A stretch of DNA of 64,000 nucleotides from Roseburia sp. 1XD42-69 (GCF_003612565.1 NZ_RAZG01000005.1:62001-126000), one strand, 5' to 3'. Counted from the first letter of the stretch, positions 1-9,529 are shown. Program-made: numbers and translations. Notes: generated by a model not told the origin, from the sequence alone.

Positions 1-614
1 GAAATATCTGTCAGCTCTAAAATGGGATTGGCAATCTTTCTTGACACAAACACGCTGATAATGGCGCTTAAGGTCACCGCCAGCACACCGATATACCCCA
101 GGAAACGGTTGGAAATCCAGGCATTTTCCCGAATGCTCTCCAAAGCGGTGCGCATAAAAATCAGATTCCCGTCACTTAAAGTGCCCCAGAGCACCAGATA
201 TTCCGATTCCAGCCGTGAATCCACCTGCCGCTCTAACACATAACTGTCTGTCTTCTCCACAATTTCCGCAGGTTTTCCAAAAAGTACCTTCATAAATGTA
301 TTCCGCAAAAGATCCACATCATTCACCGATGCCCGGATAACGGAGCCGTCCGCACAGATTACGATAATGGAAATATTGTCGTTGGCACAGATATTCTCAA
401 ATGCCACGTCAAAAGATTCATTGTCTAAAATCCCCTGTTCGCTTGCGCGGTTAATGATGGCAAAACCATCAAGCATAACCTCCTGCTTATTGTAGGTATA
501 GTACCCCTCCAAAAAGGTATTATTTAAAAACCAGCACAGTAAAACTGTGCCGGCCACCAACGCCACAATGGTTGCTGTCAGCTGTCTGGCCAGGGATTTT
601 TTTACCATCTTCAT
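1..614 (-). CDS. Sensor histidine kinase, N-terminal part (runs off the window)
   Basis: Reading from an ATG at 614, the product starts MKMVKKSLARQLTATIVALV, a short cytoplasmic tail followed by a membrane segment (about residues 8-28). An extracellular sensor region of about 140 residues follows, then a second membrane segment ending in VFVSRKIANPILELT, which looks like the start of a HAMP domain. The kinase core lies outside the window. The start overlaps the stop of the response regulator upstream by four bases (ATGA), so the two are translationally coupled and form one two-component system. The sensed signal cannot be read from the sequence. Confidence in the kinase call comes from the partner regulator and the membrane-sensor-membrane-HAMP layout. 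Confidence 0.85.
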   Translation of the reverse strand, partial: MKMVKKSLARQLTATIVALVAGTVLLCWFLNNTFLEGYYTYNKQEVMLDGFAIINRASEQGILDNESFDVAFENICANDNISIIVICADGSVIRASVNDVDLLRNTFMKVLFGKPAEIVEKTDSYVLERQVDSRLESEYLVLWGTLSDGNLIFMRTALESIRENAWISNRFLGYIGVLAVTLSAIISVFVSRKIANPILELTDI

Positions 615-1291
615 GATTCTACCTCAAATTTGTACCCCATCCCCCAGATAGTCTTAATATACTCTCCCTTTGTCCCCAGCTTGCTGCGCAGCTTTTTTAC
701 ATGGGTGTCAATCGTCCGGGCATCCCCAAAATAATCATAATTCCAAACATGGTTTAAAATCTTCTCCCTGGACAGGGCAATGCCGGTATTTTCCACAAAA
801 TAAGTCAGAAGCTCAAATTCCTTGTAGCTTAAATCCACCCGCTCACCCTCCACAGTAACCATGTGGGCCATTTTATCAATTTTAATGCCCCCCACTTCCA
901 CGCTTTCCTCCTGGGTGAGTTTATTGGACCTGCGAAGGATTGCCTCCACCCGGGCCACCAGGATTTTGGGGCTGAAAGGTTTGGAAATATACTCGTCCAC
1001 CCCCATTTCAAAGCCTAATAGCTCGTCGGACTCATCGCCCTTTGCCGTGAGCATTATAATTGGGACTTTGGATGTCTCCCGGATTTCCCTGCACACGTCC
1101 CAGCCGTTCATTTTAGGCATCATAACGTCCAGGATAATCAATGCGATCTCTTTGTCTTTGTAAAATAAATCCAGGGCCTCCTCCCCGTCTGCTGCCTCAG
1201 CCACGTCAAAATTGTTCCTGATAAGAAAATCTTTTACAAGTTTCCGCATACGGCTCTCATCATCTACAACTAATATTTTAATTTTATCCAT
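611..1291 (-). CDS. OmpR/PhoB-family response regulator
   Basis: A 226-residue DNA-binding response regulator. The receiver domain (about 1-120) has the acidic pocket VVDDE, phospho-acceptor Asp55 (LIILDVMMP), Thr82 and Lys104 (YISKPFSP). A winged-helix output domain (about 130-226) follows, ending in the usual DTHVKKLRSKLG recognition helix and GMGYKFE wing. It is the first gene of a two-gene unit with the histidine kinase that overlaps its stop codon. The ribosome site is AAAGGAGAAG. Target genes are unknown. Confidence 0.93.
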   Translation of the reverse strand: MDKIKILVVDDESRMRKLVKDFLIRNNFDVAEAADGEEALDLFYKDKEIALIILDVMMPKMNGWDVCREIRETSKVPIIMLTAKGDESDELLGFEMGVDEYISKPFSPKILVARVEAILRRSNKLTQEESVEVGGIKIDKMAHMVTVEGERVDLSYKEFELLTYFVENTGIALSREKILNHVWNYDYFGDARTIDTHVKKLRSKLGTKGEYIKTIWGMGYKFEVES

Positions 1292-1375
1292 AAATATACT
1301 TCTCCTTTATCTGCTTTTCACGTACTTTATGTACAAAAAACTATAACAGATAAATATGAAAAATGCGTGTTTTCC

Positions 1376-1987
1376 TCACTGCTGCTCCTGCTTTACCAGG
1401 GCTGCCTCCCGCTCTTTTAACTGTTCCTCTTTTTCCTCCAGTTTTGATTCCCAGTTTTCATATTTTTCTACCAGGGCATTTTCATAATTTACGATATTTA
1501 TGTTTCCGCTGGTGGCGGTCACTGCAAACATTCCTGCCACAATGAGAAGCAGAATCACGTTAATAAAGAAGCTGGCACGAAATCTGGTTTTAAAGTTTAC
1601 ATTCTGTACCTTTTTTTCCGTCACCACTTTTTTTACCACTTTAACGCTTTGCTTTTGCCCTGTCCCCTCACTGCCAAAGGAATCCCGCTCCGCGGTTTTG
1701 GCGCCGCCTTTTGAGGCTGCCACGGGGATAGGGGGAATATTTTCTGTCATAAAATAGGGGACGGACATTAAATACTCCTGCAACGTGCTTAAAAAATGAT
1801 ACCCCACCGGGGTCTCGAATAATTTCTGGTTGATGAGCTGACAGTACACCTTTAACACTGTCTCCGGGTCATCCATCTGGGTATGTTCCTTCACATAGCG
1901 GATTCCGTCTATTTCACGCTGTGCCTTATCCCTCATTTCTCCATTGGGAAATGCAAAGCCTCCGGCTTCATAAGGGTTTCTTCTCAT
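1376..1987 (-). CDS. Unknown single-pass membrane protein with C-terminal coiled coil
   Basis: 203 residues, family not recognised. The first ~85 residues look like a soluble helical domain. A Lys/Val-rich linker leads to a single membrane segment (about residues 138-160, FFINVILLLIVAGMFAVTA). The tail is a charged Glu/Lys-rich heptad-like stretch that predicts a coiled coil. The start follows a clean AGGAGG site (TAGGAGGAAGAAAAC-ATG) that begins at the stop of the GGDEF frame, so it is probably cotranscribed with the broken TPR-GGDEF gene and the lytic transglycosylase. It could organise a cell-surface complex, but nothing in the sequence says so directly. Confidence 0.7.
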   Translation of the reverse strand: MRRNPYEAGGFAFPNGEMRDKAQREIDGIRYVKEHTQMDDPETVLKVYCQLINQKLFETPVGYHFLSTLQEYLMSVPYFMTENIPPIPVAASKGGAKTAERDSFGSEGTGQKQSVKVVKKVVTEKKVQNVNFKTRFRASFFINVILLLIVAGMFAVTATSGNINIVNYENALVEKYENWESKLEEKEEQLKEREAALVKQEQQ

Positions 1988-1999
1988 GTTTTCTTCCTC

Positions 2000-2695
2000 C
2001 TAGAGATATTTTAACACTCCTGCCTTTATTTCAAAAAAAGCAATTTTATCTTTTCCATATTCCTTTGCTTTATACAAAGCCTGGTCCGCACACTCAAACA
2101 TTGCCTCATAGGATGTGGAAATTTCCATATTATAGGACACCCCAACGCTGATGGTACAGTACAGCTCCCCGTCTTTTCCAAAATTGGTGGTCCCGAATTC
2201 TCCCTTTAGCTTTTCCAGCTTCAGTTCCATCTCTTCCCCGCTGCCCACGTTTTTTAGAAATACCACGAATTCATCCCCGCCGAAACGGCCTAAAAATGCA
2301 TCTTTTTCGTAAGTCTCCTTCATAAGGCCCGAAAGCCGTAAAATCACTGCATCACCTATGAGATGTCCATAATGGTCGTTTACATGCTTAAAATCGTCGA
2401 TATCCAAAATAATCAGGGCATCCAGGGACTGGACTGGCCGGTCGGAGAGATAACTGCAGATTTCTTCCTCCATAGCCGCCTTATTTAAAAGCCCGGTAGT
2501 CAAATCCCTTCTGCTCTTCTCCCGATATTTATCCCGCTCCCAGCGAATCCGCTGAAGTTCTTCTAAATTTTGTATATTCTGCAGCCGGAATTCCAACAGC
2601 CTGTCCGCATAGGAATCGTTTTGGCTCATATAGCGTCCGCAGGTCATCTGATATGTCTTTTTATCAGAAAAACGCTTATCGTAGGAGAGCTGCAA
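2000..2695 (-). pseudogene. GGDEF diguanylate cyclase, C-terminal half of a frameshifted TPR-GGDEF gene
   Basis: The product contains a full GGDEF domain: RDLTTGLLNKAAMEEEI at its start, the metal Asp in ILDIDDFKHVND, and an intact GRFGGDEF active site, so catalysis to c-di-GMP would be possible. No RxxD inhibitory site is visible. The frame has no convincing start codon. It stays open upstream of 2695 to a TAG near 2737 and reads EFISLVRQYLKLQLSYDKRF, which looks like protein. Adding one G to the run of four at 2732-2735 joins it in frame to the TPR half. It is therefore best read as the second half of one damaged or phase-variable gene rather than a separate cyclase. Confidence 0.75.
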
Positions 2696-2709
2696 TTTCA
2701 GATACTGCC

Positions 2710-3501
2710 TTACGAGAGAGATAAATTCCGTCCCCTAAGCACTGGTTCCAGGCGCTCAAGAAGCAGCTTCATTTCCTCCCTGCGGCTGCACTCCAGCAAA
2801 AATTCTCCCACATCCATATAAAACCTGCAATATTCCATACTGCACTTCTCCTGCATAATAATCTGCAAAAGATTTCGGATGGAAGAAGTAAGTTTATCCA
2901 CATCACTGCTGTGTTTTGCAAGGCGGGCCAAAAGGAGCTTATGCTTTAATGGCAGCACATTTTCAGGATGGATTTTCATAATAGAATCCACCACGGATAA
3001 AATCCCCTGTGCCTCTTGAAAACTTCCTTCCTTACAATAAATATATGCCTTTTGGATATAGGCTTCCGCCAATACCTCGTAATCTATTTTTTCTGTCTGC
3101 CTGCTCTCCTCAATGGCGCAGTCCAGATGGCGCAAAGCTTCCTCGGCACCTCTCATATTATCGTATAAGAGACCGATTTTAATTTCTGCATACACTCCCT
3201 GACGGGATACCTTCCTGTCCCTGGCCTTCTGCTTTGCATTCAGATAGTTTTCCATAGCCGCCGTCTCGTAGCCGGAAAACAGAAAGAGATCCCCCAGTAT
3301 GTTGTAAGCCCTGCATGCAATCCACCCTGCATCTTCGGAAAGGGTAGATTTTAAACATGCAGAAAGGGCATCTATCGTCTGGGTATATCTGCCCTCCTGA
3401 AAAAAACTTTCCCCCTGGTATAAATATTCCTCTGCTTTTTTATCTTCATATGTATATTCCAAATAATCCCACCTTATTATTTTTTCTTTCTCTTTTCCCA
3501 T
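2710..3501 (-). pseudogene. TPR-repeat sensor, N-terminal half of a frameshifted TPR-GGDEF gene
   Basis: Helical repeats of TPR type run through most of the product (for example YLYQGESFFQEGRYTQTIDA and AYIQKAYIYCKEGSFQEAQ). The frame stops right after a G4 run at 2732-2735; with one more G it would continue into the GGDEF frame. TPR-GGDEF proteins of about 500 residues are common in Lachnospiraceae. The start is uncertain: a TTG at 3528 and an ATG at 3501 are both possible and neither has a strong ribosome site. The ATG lies inside a promoter-like -10 box. Confidence 0.7.
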
Positions 3502-3528
3502 TATATATAAAATCTGGTGATTGTGCAA
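3500..3528 (-). promoter_or_regulatory. Candidate sigma-A promoter inside the operon
   Basis: TTGCAC at 3523-3528, a 17-base spacer, then TATAAT at 3500-3505 on the minus strand. It sits just after the transglycosylase stop. It would start transcripts within the TPR reading frame, downstream of the proposed start codons, so its use is doubtful. Confidence 0.35.
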
Positions 3529-3529
3529 A

Positions 3530-4021
3530 CTATTTTCCGTGGAGACGTTCTAACTGTTCCGACCTGCGCATAATCTTAGAAGCGTATTCCGTATAATCCC
3601 CCCTGGCTCCCCGCTCCAAAGCATTTTTGCTGCCGTTATACAACATAAGCACCGTGCCCACATCTCCGTGTTCCTCAAAAAGCTCTAAGAGATAATCCGC
3701 CGCCAAAAGCACATTACCCTTGGAATCATAGATATCATATACGCCAAGGCGCTCCATCCTGTCCTGATGATATGTGACATTCACCTGCATCAAGCCCTTA
3801 CAGTTGCCGTTTACCGCCCGGGGATTGCCGGAAGACTCCGATTCCATAATGGCCTCTAAAAGCTCCGGGCAGATGCCGTAGGCTCTTCCAATCTCTTCAC
3901 AGTAAGCCTGGCATTCTTCCGATATAAATGTTTCCGCACTTTGGGCGTCTGTCTTTATCTGTGTGGAAAAGCATATGGCCATAGTAAAAATCACAAGTGA
4001 TAACATATTTCTTCTCTTCAT
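3530..4021 (-). CDS. Secreted lytic transglycosylase-like protein (SLT domain)
   Basis: 163 residues with an N-terminal signal peptide (MKRRNMLSLVIFTMAICFST). The mature part is a small goose-lysozyme-like SLT domain: the catalytic Glu is in ESSGNP, followed by GLMQVN and a MLYNGS motif, the usual order for this fold. It should cleave peptidoglycan outside the membrane. AGGAGG lies 11 bases before the ATG. It leads the small unit that continues into the TPR-GGDEF gene. A phage or conjugation origin for this kind of small SLT protein is possible, but no such genes are nearby. Confidence 0.82.
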   Translation of the reverse strand: MKRRNMLSLVIFTMAICFSTQIKTDAQSAETFISEECQAYCEEIGRAYGICPELLEAIMESESSGNPRAVNGNCKGLMQVNVTYHQDRMERLGVYDIYDSKGNVLLAADYLLELFEEHGDVGTVLMLYNGSKNALERGARGDYTEYASKIMRRSEQLERLHGK

Positions 4022-4135
4022 ATTTTGATAAGTCCTCCTAAAAGATGATTTGTCATACGGTTACTTAATATTTTATGCAGACACGGCAAAAGATATTCTT
4101 CTTTTCAGGAACTTTTCATCGACAGGGGCTGACAG

Positions 4136-4182
4136 AAAAAAGCAGGCCATATGAGAATAAACTCACATGTCCTGCTTTTTTG
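4136..4182. terminator. Bidirectional intrinsic terminator
   Basis: Inverted repeat AGCAGG(CC/AC)AT-TGAG around a short AATAAA loop, flanked by T6 on the plus strand and A6 on the other side. It lies directly after the 3' end of the FN3 protein gene (4186) and should stop that minus-strand transcript. Confidence 0.8.
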
Positions 4183-4185
4183 TCA

Positions 4186-5529
4186 TTACCTTGCCGTTTT
4201 CACGCTTTTTTTCTTGCTCCATGGAGAATAAAATTCACCGGGTGAGAGCACATAACTGCGGATACGGATATAATATGTTTTATTCTTTTTTAATTTTGGC
4301 AGAGTTTTTTTCACGGTTTTCCCGCCGGATACAGATATCGTCCTGGCATCGGAAAAGTCTTTCTTTGCGGCATACTGAATCTGGTATCCCTCCGCATTCT
4401 TATTTCTTTTCCATTTCACCCCGATTTTGCCGGACTTCTCCCTGTTTATCCCGGCAAACTCAGGACCAGACAGATAACAAATGGTGCGGATACCGGAAGG
4501 GTTGCTTAAAACGGCATCTGTAACGGCGTACACTTTGTACTGATAAATTTTTCCGTTTGTCTTTGCCTTTTTATCTGTGTAGGAGGTATCGGTAAGATTT
4601 GCAGCAATCTCCCATTTCCCGCTGTCTTTTACCCGGCGGAACAGTTTATAGCCCTCCGCCTGAGGTACTTTATTCCAGGAAACTTTAATTCCCGAAGAGG
4701 TATTCTCCACATTCTTTAACCCGGGAGTGGAGATCCTTATGGTATATTTCATCTTCATAGTCCCGGTAAAATTTCCGATCCCCTCTAAAACCGCCATTCC
4801 CACCCCTGGCTTAATGCAATCTGTATATGTAAGGCGGTAATCCCGGTTTTCCACCAGTCTCTCCCTGCCGTTCATAACAATTACTTCCGGTCTCTTTTCC
4901 TTTCCGTCCCCCAGAAAACTGTAGGATTCCAGCCTTGCCAGGGTACTTGAAATAGGCTTCGGTGTAATGTCAAACTCTAAGGTCTTCTCCCCTTTATAAT
5001 TCCCTGTACCTGTAATGGTTAGCTCCGCCTTTCCCACGTCTACGTTATTTTTATAGGTTAACACATAATCCGTGAGATTTTTCAAGGTTCGCTTTCCATA
5101 GGTAATTGTCACTCCCGGCCTTAACTCAGCTCCTCTGTAAGTAATCTCCCTAAAATAATTGATTTTCAAATCATCCAGCGATTTTGGAGCGATGGAAAAT
5201 GTTTTTTTCACACCTCCCTCAAAGTCCCCCATTCCCACAACCGTAACGGTGGCGACTCCCGCATTGGTATTGTTTCCGTACACCAGTACATAGTCCTTAT
5301 CTTCCCTAAGGGTTTTTTCACCGTTTTTTACTGCAACTTCTGGAATTTTAGCTGTCCCGTCATATATGAATTTATCATCCTGGACAGTAATCTCGCAACG
5401 GGATAGGTTTCCTGATGCTTCCTCACCCTGGAAAGGGGCCGCCCCATCCCCTGCCCATAATTTCCCGGGCATTGCAGATACTAACATACTGACCAATAAC
5501 AATGCACTAAAATATTTTCTCTTTTTCAT
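4186..5529 (-). CDS. Secreted protein with three ~80-residue repeats and two FN3 domains
   Basis: 447 residues from an ATG at 5529 preceded by GAGGAACAGTT; the longer TTG start is less likely. A signal peptide (KKRKYFSALLLVSMLVSAM) is followed by three repeats sharing DYVLTYKNN-VDVGKAELTITGTGNY type sequences, and then two fibronectin III-like modules (IKVSWNKVPQAEGYKLFRR; IGVKWKRNKNAEGYQIQYA). No sortase signal or catalytic motif is seen. Such modular proteins are common on or outside Lachnospiraceae cells; a structural or adhesive role is an inference. Confidence 0.75.
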   Translation of the reverse strand: MKKRKYFSALLLVSMLVSAMPGKLWAGDGAAPFQGEEASGNLSRCEITVQDDKFIYDGTAKIPEVAVKNGEKTLREDKDYVLVYGNNTNAGVATVTVVGMGDFEGGVKKTFSIAPKSLDDLKINYFREITYRGAELRPGVTITYGKRTLKNLTDYVLTYKNNVDVGKAELTITGTGNYKGEKTLEFDITPKPISSTLARLESYSFLGDGKEKRPEVIVMNGRERLVENRDYRLTYTDCIKPGVGMAVLEGIGNFTGTMKMKYTIRISTPGLKNVENTSSGIKVSWNKVPQAEGYKLFRRVKDSGKWEIAANLTDTSYTDKKAKTNGKIYQYKVYAVTDAVLSNPSGIRTICYLSGPEFAGINREKSGKIGVKWKRNKNAEGYQIQYAAKKDFSDARTISVSGGKTVKKTLPKLKKNKTYYIRIRSYVLSPGEFYSPWSKKKSVKTAR

Positions 5530-5571
5530 AACTGTTCCTCGCAATCCTTTGCACTCCCCACTGAAAAAACT

Positions 5572-6474
5572 TTAGCGGACAGCTCCCACTAAATCCTTTA
5601 TCTTTTCTATTCCCTGGTCTTCCAAATAGTCCTTCATACCCTGAAGGATTTCCATGGTTACGCCGGGATTGCGGAAATTGGCCGTCCCCACAGACACCGC
5701 CGTGGCTCCTGCCAGCATCATCTCAATGGCATCTTCCGCCGTCATAATCCCTCCCATGCCGATGATGGGCAGGGAAACCGCCTGGGAAACCTCATACACC
5801 ATCCGAACGGCAACGGGGTGAATAGCAGGCCCGGACATACCCCCAGTCTTATTTGCAAGGACAAACTGCTTTTTATGGATATCGATTTTCATCCCTGTGA
5901 TGGTGTTAATCAGAGATAAGACATCCGCCCCTCCCGCCTGGGCAGCCCTTGCCATCTCTGCAATATCCGTAACATTAGGGCTTAACTTCATTATCACAGG
6001 CTGCTTTGCATACCTTTTCACTTCCCTGGTAATCATTTCCACCGCCTTAGGGTCCTGTCCAAAGGCAATCCCCCCCTCTTTCACATTGGGGCAGGAAATA
6101 TTGATTTCCAGCATGTCCACAGGGGTATCCCCCAGCCGCTCCACCACTTCACAGTAATCGGCGGCGCTTTTCCCGCAAACATTCACAATAATTTTTGTAT
6201 CGTATTGTTTTAAAAAAGGAATATCCCTTTTCATAAACAAATCTATGCCGGGATTTTGAAGGCCCACGGCATTTAACATCCCCCCGTAGACTTCCGCCAC
6301 CCTGGGGGTGGGATTTCCCTCCCAGGGCACGCTGGCAACTCCCTTTGTCACAACTGCCCCAAGGCTGTTTAAATCCGTAAATTCTGAAAATTCTTCCCCG
6401 GAACCAAAAGTACCGGAAGCCGTCATCACAGGATTTTTCAGTTCCACTCCTGCCAGATTTACACTAAGATCCAT
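5572..6474 (-). CDS. pyrD: Dihydroorotate dehydrogenase B, catalytic subunit
   Basis: 300 residues, normal length for PyrDB. FMN-binding ASGTFGSG is near the N terminus, the catalytic Cys is in NISCPNVKEGG, and the C terminus carries the phosphate-binding GMGGI and GATAVSVGTANF. It oxidises dihydroorotate to orotate in pyrimidine synthesis and passes electrons through PyrK to NAD. Its ATG overlaps the pyrK stop (TAATG), so the subunits are translationally coupled. It is the last gene of pyrC-pyrF-pyrK-pyrD. Confidence 0.96.
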   Translation of the reverse strand: MDLSVNLAGVELKNPVMTASGTFGSGEEFSEFTDLNSLGAVVTKGVASVPWEGNPTPRVAEVYGGMLNAVGLQNPGIDLFMKRDIPFLKQYDTKIIVNVCGKSAADYCEVVERLGDTPVDMLEINISCPNVKEGGIAFGQDPKAVEMITREVKRYAKQPVIMKLSPNVTDIAEMARAAQAGGADVLSLINTITGMKIDIHKKQFVLANKTGGMSGPAIHPVAVRMVYEVSQAVSLPIIGMGGIMTAEDAIEMMLAGATAVSVGTANFRNPGVTMEILQGMKDYLEDQGIEKIKDLVGAVR

Positions 6475-7241
6475 TAGAACTCCACCTCCTGTGCCAAAAA
6501 TACCGGGCCTTCCTTACAGATTCTCTTATTGTTTACATTGGTGTGGGCATCTCTCCCCTCTGATTTGCACACACAGGAAAGGCAGGCTCCAATACCGCAG
6601 GCCATACGCTCCTCCAAAGAGACATAGCACTCTATCTCATGCTCTTTTGCATACTCCTTTAATGCCCGAAGCATAGGCAGGGGACCGCAGGCGTAAATAA
6701 TATCTGCACAAAGGCCGTTTTCTTTTATTGCGTCTACCACATTGCCCCTTGTCCCTGCGCTGCCATCCTCCGTGGCAATATACACATTTCCGTAGGGTTT
6801 AAAGTCTTCGGTTAAAAACAACTGGTCCCGAAACCCAAGTATTATCTGTTTTTCACAGTTTAAGGCTTTGGAGAGTTCCAACATGGGAGGTATCCCAATG
6901 CCTCCCCCCACTATAAATGCTTTTTTCTCTTTCAGTGGGAAACCGTTTCCCAAAGGACCTGTCACAAAAAATTCATCCCCTGGTTTCATACGGGAAAACT
7001 CCTCTGTTCCCTTTCCCGCCACACGGTACACAAGGCGCAGGGATTTTCCCTCCCTGTTAATCCCACAAATACTTATTGGCCTGGGAAGCAGCCTGCTGCC
7101 GTCTTTACAGTACAGGGATAAAAACTGGCCCGGCGCTGAAAACCCTGCAATCTCCTTTGTTCCAAGGTGCATGTCAAAAATTCCCGGCGCTATCTCCTTT
7201 TGGGAAATCACCACCGCCTTTTCTCTTTTTTTCTCTGCCAT
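6474..7241 (-). CDS. pyrK: Dihydroorotate dehydrogenase B, electron transfer subunit
   Basis: 255 residues from the ATG at 7241, which has a perfect AGGAGG five bases upstream; the open frame is longer but its first ATG overlaps pyrF and lacks a site. It shows an FAD-binding RPISICGI motif, an NAD-binding GGGIGIPPML and a C-terminal [2Fe-2S] set (CGIGACLSC plus a later Cys in RICKEG). It links PyrD to NAD+. The cysteine pattern and its position beside pyrD make the call firm. Confidence 0.95.
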   Translation of the reverse strand: MAEKKREKAVVISQKEIAPGIFDMHLGTKEIAGFSAPGQFLSLYCKDGSRLLPRPISICGINREGKSLRLVYRVAGKGTEEFSRMKPGDEFFVTGPLGNGFPLKEKKAFIVGGGIGIPPMLELSKALNCEKQIILGFRDQLFLTEDFKPYGNVYIATEDGSAGTRGNVVDAIKENGLCADIIYACGPLPMLRALKEYAKEHEIECYVSLEERMACGIGACLSCVCKSEGRDAHTNVNNKRICKEGPVFLAQEVEF

Positions 7242-7263
7242 TTTTCCTCCTATTTCCCTGCTC

Positions 7264-8193
7264 CTATTTAGCTGCCATAAGGGCGCTTTCAATGTCTGTA
7301 ATCATGTCAAGGGTTGCAGCCCTTGAGGCTTCCGCAAAATTCTCCGAACCATATTTTCCATATTTTTCCTGTTTGTAGGCTGCAATAATTCCCCTGGATG
7401 AATTTACTACCGCCCCTAAGCCGTCCTCATTAAAGAAATGCACCAAATCAGCGCCTTTTCCTCCCTGGGCGCCGTAACCCGGCACTAAGATAAAGCACTT
7501 GGGCATAAGCCTGCGCAAAACTTCTCCCTGTTTGGGGTAAGTCGCCCCCACAACGGCCCCCACATTGCTGTAGTCTCCTTCCATGCAGGTGCCGCCCCAC
7601 TCAGCCACTTTCTCTCCCACCCACTCATATAAGGGCCTTCCGTCAATGATTCTGTCCTGGAAATCCCCGCTGGAAGGATTGGATGTTTTTACCAGGACAA
7701 AAATCCCTTTCTTTTCCTCTTTACACACATCTAAAAAGGGTTTTACCCCATCGATGCCAAGATAGGGGTTTACGGTGCAGAAATCCTCGTCAAAGGCGGC
7801 GCATGTGTGATTTCCCACCTGAACTTTCCCCAGGTGTCCTGCGGCATAGGCCCCGGAGGTAGAGCCGATATCCCCCCTCTTTATATCACCGATCACCACC
7901 AAATCTTTTTCATGGCAGTAATCCACTGTCTTTTTAAAAGCTATAAGTCCCGGAATACCAAACTGTTCGTACATGGCAATCTGGGGTTTTACCGAAGGTA
8001 TCAGGTCATAAACGGCATCCACAATGGCCTTGTTGTACTGCCACACAGCCTCCGCAGCCCCCTCTAAAGTCTCCCCGTATTCCTTGTATGCTCTCTTTAA
8101 CAATTCCTCTGGTATATAGTCAAGCATAGGGTCAAGTCCCACGCAGATAGGAGCATTTGTCTTTTTTATTTTATCAGCCAGTTTCTGTATCAT
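7264..8193 (-). CDS. pyrF: Orotidine 5'-phosphate decarboxylase
   Basis: 309 residues, the long (type 2) form of PyrF. ICVGLDPML is near the start, the catalytic Lys-Asp pair sits in GDIKRGDIGSTS, and the phosphate-gripping end is VVNSSRGI. It makes UMP from OMP. It starts one base after the pyrC stop with an AAGGGGG site that lies within the pyrC end, so it is tightly coupled. Confidence 0.96.
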   Translation of the reverse strand: MIQKLADKIKKTNAPICVGLDPMLDYIPEELLKRAYKEYGETLEGAAEAVWQYNKAIVDAVYDLIPSVKPQIAMYEQFGIPGLIAFKKTVDYCHEKDLVVIGDIKRGDIGSTSGAYAAGHLGKVQVGNHTCAAFDEDFCTVNPYLGIDGVKPFLDVCKEEKKGIFVLVKTSNPSSGDFQDRIIDGRPLYEWVGEKVAEWGGTCMEGDYSNVGAVVGATYPKQGEVLRRLMPKCFILVPGYGAQGGKGADLVHFFNEDGLGAVVNSSRGIIAAYKQEKYGKYGSENFAEASRAATLDMITDIESALMAAK

Positions 8194-8194
8194 G

Positions 8195-9481
8195 TTATTT
8201 TTCCCCCTTCTTTTCGTAAATCACTTCCCCGTAGGAGATGGTAAATTTCACTTCCCCAGTAACTTTTCTGCCGTGAAAAGGTGTATTTCTGGACTTGCTG
8301 GCAAAGCTGCCCGCATCTATGGCATACACTTTCCTTGGGTCAAAAACCACTACGTCTGCAATTTTTCCAACCTCAAGGCTTCCCTTATCAATCCCGATAA
8401 CTTTTGCCGGGTTATAACTCATCTTTTCCGCCATCTGCATAAGGGTAAGCCCTTCTTTTAACACAAGTTCCGTATAAGTTAAAGCTGCCGACGTCTCCAG
8501 CCCAACAATGCCAAAGGGAGATTTTTTCATGGTGATTCCCTTCTCATAGGGGGCGTGGGGCGCATGGTCTGTGGCAATCACGTCTAAAATATCCTCTTTC
8601 AGCCCTTTTCGTATGGCTTCTAAATCCTTTTTTGCCCGGAGGGGAGGATTCATTTTATAATTTGGGTCATCTTCTAAAATATCATCCTCACACAGGGTAA
8701 AATGATGGGGACACGCTTCCCCGGTCACATCTATGTTTTCCGCTTTTGCATGTTTTAACAAAAGTACGGAGTCTTCCGTAGAACAATGGCACAGGTGCAG
8801 TTTTGCCCCCACAGCCTTTGCCAGCATAATGTCTCTTGCAGCAATGGTATCCTCCACCTCATTGCCGATGCCGGGATACCCAAGTTCCTCTGCCTTTGGT
8901 CCCTGATTTACAATGCCCTCCCCCACCAAAAATTTGTCCTCGCAGTGGGCTAAAACCGTAATTCCTGTTTCCTTTGCAATCTTCATAGCCTCCCGGTACA
9001 CTGCCGTATTCATCACGGATTTTCCGTCCTCTGAGATAGCCGGAATCCCGGCTTTCACCATACCCCGTATGTCCGAAAGTTCCTCTCCCTTTTGTCCCTT
9101 TGTCACTGCTCCTACCTGCAGGACATTCACACCGGATAAATTCCTGGCTTTATTGTGAACGTAACTCACCACGTCGGGGTTATCCACCACCGGCCTTGTG
9201 TTCGGCATGGCCAAAATGGTAGTGTAACCCCCTTTTGCCGCCGCCTTTGTCCCTGTCTCAATGGTTTCCTTTTCCTCAAACCCCGGGTCTCTTAAATGCA
9301 CATGCAAATCAATAAATCCCGGCATCACAAGGCATCCCTGGGCATCTATCTCCCTGTCCGCCTTATCTTTTATCCCCTTTTCCACTTTAAAAATTTTTCC
9401 CTCTGAAATCAACACATCCTTTATTGCGTCTGTCTTTGTTGCAGGATCAATCACCCTGCCGCCTTTGATTAAAATTTTCAT
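8195..9481 (-). CDS. pyrC: Dihydroorotase
   Basis: 428 residues from the ATG at 9481 (AGAGGTAATTGCC before it); the longer frame extends into the promoter. This is a class I dihydroorotase: the metal-binding DLHVHLRDPG, HCED and the late catalytic Asp in VIATDHAPH are all present. It closes carbamoyl-aspartate to dihydroorotate. It is the first gene of the pyrimidine operon here; pyrB and carAB are not in the window. Confidence 0.95.
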   Translation of the reverse strand: MKILIKGGRVIDPATKTDAIKDVLISEGKIFKVEKGIKDKADREIDAQGCLVMPGFIDLHVHLRDPGFEEKETIETGTKAAAKGGYTTILAMPNTRPVVDNPDVVSYVHNKARNLSGVNVLQVGAVTKGQKGEELSDIRGMVKAGIPAISEDGKSVMNTAVYREAMKIAKETGITVLAHCEDKFLVGEGIVNQGPKAEELGYPGIGNEVEDTIAARDIMLAKAVGAKLHLCHCSTEDSVLLLKHAKAENIDVTGEACPHHFTLCEDDILEDDPNYKMNPPLRAKKDLEAIRKGLKEDILDVIATDHAPHAPYEKGITMKKSPFGIVGLETSAALTYTELVLKEGLTLMQMAEKMSYNPAKVIGIDKGSLEVGKIADVVVFDPRKVYAIDAGSFASKSRNTPFHGRKVTGEVKFTISYGEVIYEKKGEK

Positions 9482-9529
9482 GGCAATTACCTCTCGAATG
9501 TTTTTTAATTCTGGCACAACTCTATGGCT

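Noticed and set aside
2710-2740. Programmed ribosomal frameshifting joining the TPR and GGDEF frames
   Set aside because: No slippery heptamer with a downstream structure was recognised; a simple indel in the G run is the easier reading.
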